Assembly: GCA_031263265.1 (NCBI GenBank)
Contig: JAISGE010000119.1
Location: 1 to 18,953, forward strand
Source of the DNA: Treponema sp.
GTDB lineage: Bacteria; Spirochaetota; Spirochaetia; Treponematales; Breznakiellaceae
Direction of reading: 5' to 3'
Length of the DNA stretch: 18,953 bases
Part shown: one piece after another, positions 1 to 7,659 of the stretch
How positions within the stretch are numbered: the stretch's first letter is position 1
How the letters are laid out: each line of letters begins with the position of its first letter
Position numbers and translations under genes: made by a program
Notes under the pieces: generated by a model
Seen by the model: the letters and a program-made list of their open reading frames with translations, nothing else
What the model was told of the DNA's origin: nothing
Database searches by the model: none

Positions 1-51
1 CAAAAAACTTAAAAATATGTAACACTTATTTAAAAAGTATGTTAAAATAAT

Positions 52-88
52 GGATAGATTTATGATATTCCCATTTGAATTTCTATCC
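52..88 (+). repeat. Inverted repeat in the AT-rich leader
   Basis: GGATAGA at 52-58 is repeated in inverted form as TCTATCC at 82-88. A smaller ATTC/GAAT pair (67-70 and 77-80) is nested between them. It lies in the 129-base AT-rich stretch before the first gene, where I could not find a convincing -35/-10 pair. It could be an operator or a structured leader; a chance match in AT-rich DNA is also possible. Confidence 0.3.
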
Positions 89-129
89 GGAATTTAGATG
101 AAAGGAATACATCTTGAAGGAGTAACTTT

Positions 130-780
130 ATGAAACGACTTGTTTTTCTTTTACTGGTAATGGGGATAGGGGTATCGTTGTTCGCTCAAGTCCAATTACC
201 GGAACATCGTTTTGTGTCAGGGGACTGGAGTATGAATGATGACCGGGTCTACCAGAATGATGCAAATGCTCGGCTTGCTAAAGTCAACATTAAGGTCCCC
301 CAAAACGGATCTATGCTGTATGATTTCAGTGTCCGCTATGAATCAGGTGCCGAAGATGGACACGGAGGATTTGGTTTGCATATCTTCGCCGATGCAGTAT
401 ACGACGGCCCTTCCTGGGGCAGCGGTAATTCTTACCTGTTATGGCTTAATTATGACGAAAACCCATTAAGCAGCGCTATTCCAAAGGGTTTAAGCGGGCA
501 GATTTATCGTAGTTATACCAATTCTCGGATGGAGCTGGTAGAAAGTATTGATCTCAACCAGTTTGCCGATCTCTTGACCGCAGAGAATTTGGCAGAGCCC
601 GTACCTTTTAAAATTTGGGTAAATGGTGATACCGGAGATGTACGGGTGTATGATCCCACCGATCCCTATCTTGCTACCTATTACTATTTCACTATCGATA
701 AGAAAGACGTTCCTTTGAAAGGAGATTGGGTAGCCTTACGGACCAATGGTATCAAGTTGTCTTTTGCCCTCGAGCAATAA
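130..780 (+). CDS. Exported protein of unknown function
   Basis: A 216-residue protein that starts with a typical signal peptide: MKR, a leucine/valine-rich core, then SLFAQ, giving a probable cleavage after Ala19. The start is set by GAAGGAG at 116-122, seven bases before the ATG. The mature part is rich in aromatic residues, Gly and Asp, with few Lys, as expected of a secreted beta-sandwich. Segments such as GFGLHIF and SYLLWLNYDE (about residues 78-115) look like strands of a lectin- or laminin-G-like fold, but I do not recognise a named family. No lipobox and no membrane segment after the signal peptide, so it should reside in the periplasm or outside. It is followed by a strong terminator-like hairpin and probably forms a single-gene unit. 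Confidence 0.8.
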   Translation: MKRLVFLLLVMGIGVSLFAQVQLPEHRFVSGDWSMNDDRVYQNDANARLAKVNIKVPQNGSMLYDFSVRYESGAEDGHGGFGLHIFADAVYDGPSWGSGNSYLLWLNYDENPLSSAIPKGLSGQIYRSYTNSRMELVESIDLNQFADLLTAENLAEPVPFKIWVNGDTGDVRVYDPTDPYLATYYYFTIDKKDVPLKGDWVALRTNGIKLSFALEQ

Positions 781-805
781 GTAAAAACCACCAATCTTTT
801 TTGAT

Positions 806-839
806 TGCCTCTAAACACGTTTTAGAGGCATTTGTTTTT
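806..839 (+). terminator. Intrinsic terminator, abutting the next gene's RBS
   Basis: A perfect 10-bp stem (TGCCTCTAAA at 806-815, TTTAGAGGCA at 821-830) with a CACGT loop is followed by TTTGTTTTT at 831-839. This is a textbook rho-independent terminator for the exported-protein gene. It ends only nine bases before the ATG of the dehydrogenase gene, so it may also act as an attenuator for that gene. Confidence 0.85.
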
Positions 840-848
840 AAGGGTCTC

Positions 849-1802
849 ATGAGCACCTATACCATTTTAGTAACTGCCCGTTCTTTTGCCAGAACAAACC
901 CACTCCCCCTTTCCCTGCTTGAAGCGTCTGATTGCAGGGTAATCCGCCCCAAGGATGAAGAAGAATTGCGGACATTGCTCCCCGAAGCGGATGGTATAAT
1001 TGCCGGTTTGGAACCATACAGCCCAGAGACCCTGGGTATTTGTAAAAAACTTAAAGTCATTTCCCGTTATGGCGTAGGCTGCGACGCCATTGCCCTTGAT
1101 GCAGCCCGGGAAAAAGGCATAAAAGTGGCCTATACCCCGGGGGCAAACAGTGATTCCGTGGCTGATTTGACCATAAGCCTCATGCTTGCCGCCGCACGCC
1201 AGATACCGTACCTGGATACGATGCTAAAGAAAGGAGCCCAGGAACGGCCTATAGGCATTGAAATGTGCCGGAAAACGCTGGGGGTGATTGGTACTGGCCG
1301 GGTTGGGAAACGGGTTATGAAACGAGCTTGGGGCTTTGAGATGAGGCTCCTTTGCTACGATACCTGTCATGATGAATCTTTAGACAACTATGTTTCAAGT
1401 TTGGGCGGTACGTTTACGGATTTAGAGACCCTATATACCCAATCGGATTTTATCACGGTCCACGTACCCTTAACCAAGGAAACCCGGGGCATGATTGCGG
1501 AACCTGAATTCAAAAAAATGAAACCAACTACGGTAATCGTGAATACTGCACGAGGCGGCATCATCGATGAATCCGCCCTGTATCATGCCTTGAAAACCGG
1601 TGCGATCTTTGCTGCCGGTCTCGACACTACCGTTGAGGAACCGCCCTACCATAGCCCCCTATGTACCTTACCTAATTGTATTCTCACCCCGCATATAGGA
1701 TCTACAACCATTGAGGCGACCCATAACATGGGGATGATGGCGGTGGAGAATTTGCTTGCGGTTCTTAAAACCGGAACATGCCCGTATTTGCTTGCAACGT
1801 AA
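849..1802 (+). CDS. D-2-hydroxyacid dehydrogenase (short-form phosphoglycerate dehydrogenase-like)
   Basis: NAD-dependent oxidation/reduction of a D-2-hydroxyacid, in the cytoplasm. The 317-residue protein has the family's two-part layout: an N-terminal substrate-binding part (1-100), an inserted Rossmann domain with G148-x-G150-x-x-G153 in VIGTGRVGKR, and the catalytic trio Arg235 (NTARGG), Glu264 (DTTVEEPP) and His282 (TPHIGS). It lacks the C-terminal ACT domain of full-length SerA. The open frame extends upstream to 726 into the previous gene, but the ATG at 849, after AAGGG, matches the family start (MSTYTILVTARSF). It converges with kdgK, with ten bases between the stops. Serine synthesis (SerA), hydroxypyruvate/glyoxylate reduction or a sugar-acid step are all possible; the neighbouring ketodeoxygluconate genes favour sugar-acid metabolism, but weakly. 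Confidence 0.88.
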   Translation: MSTYTILVTARSFARTNPLPLSLLEASDCRVIRPKDEEELRTLLPEADGIIAGLEPYSPETLGICKKLKVISRYGVGCDAIALDAAREKGIKVAYTPGANSDSVADLTISLMLAAARQIPYLDTMLKKGAQERPIGIEMCRKTLGVIGTGRVGKRVMKRAWGFEMRLLCYDTCHDESLDNYVSSLGGTFTDLETLYTQSDFITVHVPLTKETRGMIAEPEFKKMKPTTVIVNTARGGIIDESALYHALKTGAIFAAGLDTTVEEPPYHSPLCTLPNCILTPHIGSTTIEATHNMGMMAVENLLAVLKTGTCPYLLAT

Positions 1803-1812
1803 TGGTCAGGCC

Positions 1813-2844
1813 CTAGCGTTGTACCCGCCCTGATCCGTCGCCCTTGGTAAGTTTCAGCACTTCTTCCACCGAAACATGGTTAAAGTCCCCTTCGATAGAA
1901 TGTTTGAGACAGCTTGCAGCAACGGCAAAGTCAAGGGTTTCCTGGGGAGAAAGCCCTTTGATGCAGCCATAGATGAGGCCAGCCCCAAAACTATCCCCGC
2001 CCCCGACTCTATCCACGATATGGACCGCATACTTTTTGGAGAAAAAATACTCCTTACCGTTGTAGAGCATGGCCGCCCACTGATTGTCATTCGCGGAAAT
2101 GGATTCCCGGAGGGTAATGGCTACCTGCTTGAAACTAAACCGCTCCATTAAGGTCTTTGCCACTTCCTGGTACCCTTCACTGCTTATCTTGCCTGAACTG
2201 ACGTGGGTATTTTTGGCATGGATTCCGAATACATCCGCTGCATCCTCTTCATTGGCAATACAAATATCTACATAAGGCATGAGCTTACCCATCACGTCCC
2301 CGGCCTTTTCCCGAGACCATAGGTTCTTGCGGTAGTTGAGATCGCAGGAGACCGTAAGTTTCTTTGCCTGAGCTGCTTTAAGCGCTTCAAGACAAATACC
2401 TGCCAGCACATCCCCTAATGCAGGGGTAATGCCGGTGAAATGAAACCACGAAGCCCCTTGGAATAGCGTATCCCAATCAAAATCAGACCCTTGAGCCTCT
2501 GCAATCGCGGAGCCGGCCCGGTCATAGATCACTTTGGAAGGCCGCTGGGAAGCACCTTTTTCCAGGAAGTAGATACCTATCCGTTTACCGCCTCGGACAA
2601 TCAATGACGTATCTACCCCAAATTCCCTGAGCTTATTCACCGCTGCCTGGCCAATCTCATGGCAGGGCAGCTTGGTCACCAAAGCCGCTTCCAGGCCGAA
2701 CTGAGCCAAGGAAATGGCCACATTGGCCTCCCCGCCTCCATAGGTAGCACCGAAATGGCTTGCCTGGACAAAACGGTAATACCCTTCCGGCGCAAGGCGC
2801 AGCATGATTTCCCCAAAACTGATGATTTTTCCTGGTTTTTCCAT
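1813..2844 (-). CDS. kdgK: 2-keto-3-deoxygluconate kinase (PfkB family)
   Basis: Phosphorylates 2-keto-3-deoxygluconate with ATP to KDPG, the substrate of the aldolase encoded just upstream. The 343-residue protein shows PfkB features: the first Gly-rich motif GGGEANVA (36-43), the KDG-kinase-type segment CDLNYRKNLW (167-176), and the anion-hole/catalytic motif DRVGGGDSFGAGL (278-290) with Asp284 as probable base. The GGGD version replaces the commoner GAGD. The start is supported by AAGAGGA shortly before the ATG. It is the second gene of a minus-strand operon, 36 bases after the aldolase stop. A related sugar specificity (fructokinase, ribokinase) cannot be excluded, but the partner gene makes KDG the best choice. 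Confidence 0.88.
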   Translation of the reverse strand: MEKPGKIISFGEIMLRLAPEGYYRFVQASHFGATYGGGEANVAISLAQFGLEAALVTKLPCHEIGQAAVNKLREFGVDTSLIVRGGKRIGIYFLEKGASQRPSKVIYDRAGSAIAEAQGSDFDWDTLFQGASWFHFTGITPALGDVLAGICLEALKAAQAKKLTVSCDLNYRKNLWSREKAGDVMGKLMPYVDICIANEEDAADVFGIHAKNTHVSSGKISSEGYQEVAKTLMERFSFKQVAITLRESISANDNQWAAMLYNGKEYFFSKKYAVHIVDRVGGGDSFGAGLIYGCIKGLSPQETLDFAVAASCLKHSIEGDFNHVSVEEVLKLTKGDGSGRVQR

Positions 2845-2880
2845 TTTTCCTCTTTTCCCTATTTCCTTCCCTGTAGGTCT

Positions 2881-3846
2881 CTATTTTTTCTGAACCAAAT
2901 GTACGGCAAATCCGGCAATCTCTTCTTTAAGATAGATAAGCGTCATGGCTCCTTGGGGATCCCGCTTGATACTGTCCTGATTAAACCGGATCCCCTGTCG
3001 CTCAAGGTAATGTATAGCCCTGGGCAGGCTGTAGGTTCCGATGGCAATATGACCATGCTTCCCAAAACCCAGAAACTTCATAAGTTCAAGGGCGTCTCCG
3101 GCAAAGATTGAGCCTGGCCCTTCTTTATAAGAAAAACCAAACAAGGTACAGAAAAGCTGGGCTGCTTGAACAGCTTCTTCGGCGTTCTCTGTATTGATAC
3201 CCCAGTGGACCACCGAGAAACCCAAGGCGTTTTGGACCGCCTCTTTACAGAGGGTCATAATAACAGGGAAATCTCCCCGTTTAATACTATCCGCACCGGC
3301 CATCCAGGAACCACCGCAGGCCAGTACTTTCTCGTATGCTAAGTATCGGGCGATGTTTCCTTCATGGATCCCGCCGGTAGGCATGAACTTGAGGGTAGGA
3401 AAAGGAGCGGCAATGGCCTTGATATAGTCAAGCCCTCCAGATTGCTCTGCGGGAAAAAATTTGACCACCTCAAACCCCCACTCCAAAGCCCGCTCCATAT
3501 CCGAAGGGGTGGTGCAACCCGGAATAAGGAGAATTCCCCGTTCAATACAATGGGAAACCACTTTTGGATTAAACCCAGGACTGACGATGAATTGTGCTCC
3601 CGCGTGTATAGCTTGATCAACCTGGGCAATGCTTAAAACCGTACCTGCCCCGACTAAGACACCAGGCACTTCTGCCCTTATGCGGCGTATGGCCGCTTCA
3701 GCCTGGGTGGTTCTGAAGGTTATCTCTGCGCAGGGGATACCCCCCGACATAAGAGCCTGGGCCAAGGGTACTGCTTTTTCCTCGTCATCGATTTTAATTA
3801 CCGGAACGATCCCAATGTTTCCTAATGCTTCAAGAATATCATGCAT
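2881..3846 (-). CDS. eda: KDPG/KHG aldolase fused to a C-terminal VOC (glyoxalase-like) domain
   Basis: Cleaves 2-keto-3-deoxy-6-phosphogluconate to pyruvate and glyceraldehyde-3-phosphate, with possible 4-hydroxy-2-oxoglutarate aldolase activity. Residues 1-207 are a class I aldolase TIM barrel: Glu41 in CAEITFRTT, GAGTV (67-70 region), SPGFNP (89-94), and the Schiff-base Lys129 in VVKFFPAEQ, then MPTGGI (155-160). The classical enzyme ends near residue 210. Here about 110 residues follow with the beta-alpha-beta-beta-beta look of a VOC domain (VVHWGIN at 212-218, LELMKFLG at 253-260, GHIAIGT at 265-271, FAVHLVQ at 313-319). GAGGT before the ATG sets the start. It is the first gene of the operon with kdgK, and a good promoter lies at 3864-3892. 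What the VOC half does is unknown; metal-ligand His/Glu candidates are present. Confidence 0.9.
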   Translation of the reverse strand: MHDILEALGNIGIVPVIKIDDEEKAVPLAQALMSGGIPCAEITFRTTQAEAAIRRIRAEVPGVLVGAGTVLSIAQVDQAIHAGAQFIVSPGFNPKVVSHCIERGILLIPGCTTPSDMERALEWGFEVVKFFPAEQSGGLDYIKAIAAPFPTLKFMPTGGIHEGNIARYLAYEKVLACGGSWMAGADSIKRGDFPVIMTLCKEAVQNALGFSVVHWGINTENAEEAVQAAQLFCTLFGFSYKEGPGSIFAGDALELMKFLGFGKHGHIAIGTYSLPRAIHYLERQGIRFNQDSIKRDPQGAMTLIYLKEEIAGFAVHLVQKK

Positions 3847-3863
3847 GATTACCTCATATTGTT

Positions 3864-3892
3864 ATGATACCCCATACTTAGGTAAATAGCAA
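3864..3892 (-). promoter_or_regulatory. Promoter of the eda-kdgK operon
   Basis: Read on the minus strand: TTGCTA (3892-3887), a 17-base spacer, then TATCAT (3869-3864). This matches the sigma-70 consensus at 4/6 and 5/6 with ideal spacing. The expected transcription start is about ten bases before the aldolase ATG, just ahead of its GAGGT ribosome-binding site, so the leader would be very short. Confidence 0.55.
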
Positions 3893-3989
3893 TTAAAGTG
3901 GGAAGTCGAACCAATGCAGAGGTTTGCCGTGGGAATAGAGCGCAACGGATCCCAAGCCACCGTAAGGCGGCGAAGCGTAAACATGACTA

Positions 3990-4118
3990 TTATGCGCAGT
4001 AAAAATGCTGCAATGGAGTCGCACCGGAAATAGACACCATAAAACGTATCGTCGTGGGAGTTTGAAAATGTGATTCGTGCGTTTGGGTAAACGTATAGTT
4101 TGTTATATTCTGCTCCTC
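3990..4118 (-). pseudogene. Decayed second copy of the lipoprotein domain
   Basis: Directly in frame after the TGA that ends the upstream lipoprotein, 42 codons can be read to a TAA (3992-3990). Their start, EEQNITNYTFTQ, matches the lipoprotein's WEAQHITDYVFTE (residues 46-58), and FMVSISG matches RITVSG further on. The residues before the stop (FDMGMFNREKRL) likewise match FDRNTFNRERAL (34-45). So a tandem repeat of the domain begins inside the lipoprotein, is cut at the position of a conserved Trp (TGG to TGA is one base change), and degenerates before completion. No ribosome-binding site or start for separate translation is evident. Confidence 0.65.
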
Positions 4119-4679
4119 TCATAATCTTTTTTCCCGGTTAAACATACCCATATCAAAATTTTCCTGCTCCTGTGAGGCAATTTCAGCGGTAACAAAATCT
4201 TCTATGGTTACGTCATACCAGCCACCGTCCAAACCTGGAGCGATAATAGCAAAGTGCAGTTCCTGGGGAAAGTGCCAGGTCTTGTCATACGTTATAGCAA
4301 ACCTGACGGCATCATAGGGGGTGCTGCCTGTTCTGAACTGTTCTTCCCAATAGGCAGCATGTTTTTCAATTTCGTCGTAGATACCGGAAATTGTTTCGCT
4401 AAACAAGCCATTATCCCCATCGGCTTCAAGGGGCTCAAAATTGACGGCCTCGTTTCCCGAAACCGTAATACGTACATTCCCCATTGGACAATCAGGAAAA
4501 TAAATTTCGGTGAAAACATAATCGGTAATATGCTGAGCCTCCCACAAAGCCCTTTCCCGGTTAAACGTATTACGATCAAATTGAACTGCTGTACCGCTTA
4601 GTTGCGAGTCGCACGAAACCACAAAAATACCGCAAACAAGTCCAATGACCCCATAAAAATACCTGGTATTGCCTCGCAT
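4119..4679 (-). CDS. Small lipoprotein, DUF6174-like
   Basis: A 186-residue protein with a lipoprotein signal peptide: RGNTRY, a hydrophobic core, then VVSC with Cys23 as the lipidated residue. The open frame begins further upstream at a TTG, but the ATG at 4679 is preceded by AGAGGA at good spacing and gives the proper signal peptide. The mature part has one domain of about 125 residues (W46, ITDYVFTE, VRITVSGNEAVNFEPL, a helix around ISGIYDEIEK, then AITYDKTWHFPQEL and GGWYDVTIEDF), which resembles DUF6174 lipoproteins from memory only. The final residues repeat the start of this domain, followed by a decayed second copy, so the present C-terminus was probably created by a nonsense mutation. 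It is transcribed from its own promoter at 4703-4731. Function unknown; membrane anchored. Confidence 0.8.
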   Translation of the reverse strand: MRGNTRYFYGVIGLVCGIFVVSCDSQLSGTAVQFDRNTFNRERALWEAQHITDYVFTEIYFPDCPMGNVRITVSGNEAVNFEPLEADGDNGLFSETISGIYDEIEKHAAYWEEQFRTGSTPYDAVRFAITYDKTWHFPQELHFAIIAPGLDGGWYDVTIEDFVTAEIASQEQENFDMGMFNREKRL

Positions 4680-4702
4680 GTGTTTTATCCTCTGTAATAA
4701 GT

Positions 4703-4731
4703 ATGGTATTATCCGCAATTCTTATTGTCAA
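4703..4731 (-). promoter_or_regulatory. Promoter of the DUF6174-like lipoprotein gene
   Basis: On the minus strand a perfect TTGACA (4731-4726) is followed after 17 bases by TACCAT (4708-4703, 4/6). The start would fall near 4696, giving a leader of about 17 bases that contains the AGAGGA ribosome-binding site. The overlapping GATAAT sits too close to the -35 to serve. Confidence 0.5.
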
Positions 4732-4792
4732 GCTTTTATGGCGGCACCGTTCCATTCAAAAACATTCGCCTTCGCAGGGGCCGTAAGGGTTG

Positions 4793-4821
4793 TTGCATAG
4801 GCTTGGGCAATCAAGTATTAT
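4793..4821 (+). promoter_or_regulatory. Possible valS promoter
   Basis: TTGCAT (4793-4798), a 17-base spacer and TATTAT (4816-4821, 5/6) lie about 80 bases before valS. The -35 is weak. The leader after it is AT-rich and shows no T-box-like specifier/antiterminator structure that I could find. Confidence 0.35.
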
Positions 4822-4899
4822 CTGTAATATAAAAAATTAAAAAAGGGAACATTACCGGATACCAGTTACCATAAGGACGATTACCATGGAGGCAATTAC

Positions 4900-7617
4900 A
4901 TGAAGGGGCTTACATTACACAAGATTGAACTTGAAAAGTCCTTTGATCCCCGGTCTTTTGAAGACAGGATCTATACGCAGTGGCAAGAACAAGGGGCCTT
5001 TAAGCCTCAAGAGGGAAGCGGAACGCCTTATGTAGTGGTTATTCCTCCCCCAAATGTTACCGGGGTGCTGCACCTGGGACATGGGCTTAATATAAGCCTC
5101 CAGGACATCCTCATCCGGTTTCATCGAATGCGGGGAGTGCCGGTATTATGGGTACCGGGCACGGATCATGCGGGGATTGCAACCCAAAACGTGGTGGAAA
5201 AGCAGCTCAAGGCTCAGGGACAGAGCCGGCATGATCTGGGCAGAGACGCATTTATCCAGAAAACCTGGCAAGTCAAAGAAGCGCATCACAAGATCATTTC
5301 CCGGCAGATCGCCCGGATGGGGGCCAGCGTGGACTGGTCACGGGAACGGTTTACCCTGGATGAAGGGCTTTCCCAGGCCGTGCGGGAGGTCTTTGTATCC
5401 CTCTATGAACGAAAGCTCCTGTACAAGGGGAATTACCTGGTGAATTGGTGTACTTCTTGCGGGACAGCCCTCTCGGATGATGAGGTGGAGCATGAGGAAC
5501 TGCCGGGAAAGCTGTATCATATCCGATACCCCTTGGAAGATGCTGTTTTCCGGGGAGATACTGCCCAGGGCTGGGTTGAAATAGCCACCACCCGGCCTGA
5601 AACCATGCTGGGAGATACCGCGGTGGCGGTCCACCCGGAAGATCCCCGATACCAAGCCCTCATCGGGAAATCCCTGGTCCTCCCGCTCACGGACCGTCGG
5701 ATCCCGGTGGTGGCAGATACCTATGTGGATAGGGCCTTTGGTACCGGCGCGGTAAAGATTACCCCGGCCCATGATCCCAATGACTGGGAACTGGCAAAAC
5801 GGCACGACCTTCCGGCGATCTCAATCCTCACTCCTGACGGCAGGCTCAATGATCAGGTTCCTCAGCAATACCAGGGCTTACGGGTCAAAGCGGCCCGGGA
5901 AGCGGTGTTAGCAGACCTCAAGGCCGGGGGATTTTGGGTAAAAGAGACGGCCATCACCCACCGGGTGGGTCATTGTTACCGCTGCCATACGGTGATTGAA
6001 CCCTTTCTTTCAGAGCAGTGGTTTGTACGGATGCAGCCCTTGGCGGAAAAGGCCCTGGCTGCTTGGCAGAAGGGAGAGCTGATTTTCTATCCCCGGAAAT
6101 GGGAAAACACCTACCGGCACTGGCTCGAAAACATCCGGGACTGGTGTGTCAGCCGGCAGCTCTGGTGGGGACATAGGATTCCCGCGTGGTATTGTCTTTC
6201 CTGCGGTAACACCATCGTAAGCCGGCAGGACCCGTCGGTCTGTCCTTCCTGCGGCGGCGAAACCCTTAAACAGGACCCGGATGTGCTGGATACCTGGTTT
6301 TCCAGTTGGCTCTGGCCTTTCAGTACCCTGGTGTGGCCCGTGCAGGACGGAACCGCACAAACCAATGATTTTCATCGGTTTTATCCTACTACCGCGCTGG
6401 TAACTGCGTATGACATCATTTTCTTTTGGGTCTCCCGGATGATCATGGCGGGTCTTGAGTTTACCGGAACCGTTCCTTTCCGGGACATCTATATCCACGG
6501 TTTACTACGGGATAAACAGGGCAGAAAAATGAGCAAGAGCTTAGGGAATGGCCTTGACCCCCTGGAATTGGTAGATCAGTTCGGTGCAGACGCCCTCAAG
6601 TTCACCTTGGCCTTCTTGTGCGCTCAGGGACAAGACCTTTTGGTGGATAAGGAATCGTTTAAACTCGGCTCAAAATTTGCCAATAAGCTATGGAATGCCA
6701 GCAGGTACATCCTGATGAACCTGGATCAGAGGACCTTTATTGAGCATCCCCGGCTCAATCCAGTGGATCAGTGGATCTATGCCCGGCTTAATCACGCGGC
6801 CAAGACCATGACCGAAGCCTTCTTGTCATACCGATTCAATGATGCGGCAGCAACAGCTTACGATTATTTTTGGAACGACTTCTGTGATTGGTATGTGGAA
6901 GCCACAAAATTATCCCTACGTACCGGTGATACTGCTGAAAAGGATCGGGCCACCACCGTGCTCTTGGAAGTCCTCGCGGAATCCCTACGGCTCCTCCATC
7001 CTCTGCTTCCTTTTATAACTGAAGCCATTTACGAGCACGTTCCCCATACCCCAGGGCTGCTCATAACCGCTCCGTATCCGGTATACGATGAAGCCCGGAA
7101 TGTTCCTGAGATAGAACAAAACATTGCCCTGTTGCAGGAACTGGTTCGTCTGGTTCGTACCTTGCGCAGCGAATGTACGATTGCTCCAGAAAAGAAAATT
7201 CCGGTCTTGATTCGGCTTAGTTCCCGGGACGCACCAGGGCTTTTTCTTACCGAAAACAGGGAATTGTTGCAGCTATTGGCAGGGATAGGCGATCTCACCA
7301 TTGAACCGTCCGAACCAAGCCTTACCCGGCCCTCCGGTTCTATCGGTCTTGTGGGTTCCGGGTTTGAGGCGTTTGTGTATATTGCCGAAGCAGTAGACAT
7401 GGCTGTGCTGCAGCGTACCTTGACCAAAGCTATTGAAAAGGATCGTACCTTTATCGCTGGTCTTCAAACGAAACTTGCCAATGAGCATTTCTTGAAAAAC
7501 GCCCCCCCAGACTTGGTAAAGGGGGAGCAGTTGAAACTGGCGGATGCTTTGCAACGGACGGAAAAGCTGGCAGCCTATATGCGGGATCTTTTTAGGGGTA
7601 CTGATCATGGCGTATAG
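4900..7617 (+). CDS. valS: Valyl-tRNA synthetase
   Basis: Charges tRNA-Val with valine in the cytoplasm. The 905-residue protein has the class I signatures: PPPNVTGVLHLGHG with the HIGH-type H58-L-G-H61, and KMSKS at 543-547. Between them are the CP1 editing domain, containing the TTRPETMLGDTAVAVHP segment, and several Cys pairs typical of ValS zinc knuckles (CTSCG, CYRCH, CLSCG and CPSCG). TWFSSWLWPF and the anticodon-binding helical domain (FCDWYVEATK) follow, and the last 65 or so residues form the charged coiled-coil arm of ValS. GGAGG at 4886-4891 sets the start. Length is normal for a bacterial ValS, and nothing seems broken. It is followed after 42 bases by the HD-domain gene, probably co-transcribed. 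Confidence 0.98.
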   Translation: MKGLTLHKIELEKSFDPRSFEDRIYTQWQEQGAFKPQEGSGTPYVVVIPPPNVTGVLHLGHGLNISLQDILIRFHRMRGVPVLWVPGTDHAGIATQNVVEKQLKAQGQSRHDLGRDAFIQKTWQVKEAHHKIISRQIARMGASVDWSRERFTLDEGLSQAVREVFVSLYERKLLYKGNYLVNWCTSCGTALSDDEVEHEELPGKLYHIRYPLEDAVFRGDTAQGWVEIATTRPETMLGDTAVAVHPEDPRYQALIGKSLVLPLTDRRIPVVADTYVDRAFGTGAVKITPAHDPNDWELAKRHDLPAISILTPDGRLNDQVPQQYQGLRVKAAREAVLADLKAGGFWVKETAITHRVGHCYRCHTVIEPFLSEQWFVRMQPLAEKALAAWQKGELIFYPRKWENTYRHWLENIRDWCVSRQLWWGHRIPAWYCLSCGNTIVSRQDPSVCPSCGGETLKQDPDVLDTWFSSWLWPFSTLVWPVQDGTAQTNDFHRFYPTTALVTAYDIIFFWVSRMIMAGLEFTGTVPFRDIYIHGLLRDKQGRKMSKSLGNGLDPLELVDQFGADALKFTLAFLCAQGQDLLVDKESFKLGSKFANKLWNASRYILMNLDQRTFIEHPRLNPVDQWIYARLNHAAKTMTEAFLSYRFNDAAATAYDYFWNDFCDWYVEATKLSLRTGDTAEKDRATTVLLEVLAESLRLLHPLLPFITEAIYEHVPHTPGLLITAPYPVYDEARNVPEIEQNIALLQELVRLVRTLRSECTIAPEKKIPVLIRLSSRDAPGLFLTENRELLQLLAGIGDLTIEPSEPSLTRPSGSIGLVGSGFEAFVYIAEAVDMAVLQRTLTKAIEKDRTFIAGLQTKLANEHFLKNAPPDLVKGEQLKLADALQRTEKLAAYMRDLFRGTDHGV

Positions 7618-7659
7618 GACCTATGTGCAGTTGTCGCATCACGATAGGGAGGTTTTATC

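Noticed and set aside
4119..4121. TGA read as selenocysteine
   Set aside because: The repeat requires Trp here, not Cys, and no SECIS-like hairpin is evident directly after the codon. A TGG to TGA mutation is simpler.
3862..4122. 86-codon minus-strand frame whose ATG overlaps the lipoprotein stop as ATGA
   Set aside because: The overlap looks like coupling, but a different frame shows clear similarity to the lipoprotein domain, and this product has no family look. The overlap is explained by the nonsense codon.
4680..4899. T-box or other riboswitch before valS
   Set aside because: I looked for a long leader with specifier loop and antiterminator; the leader after the likely promoter is only about 70 bases and AT-rich.
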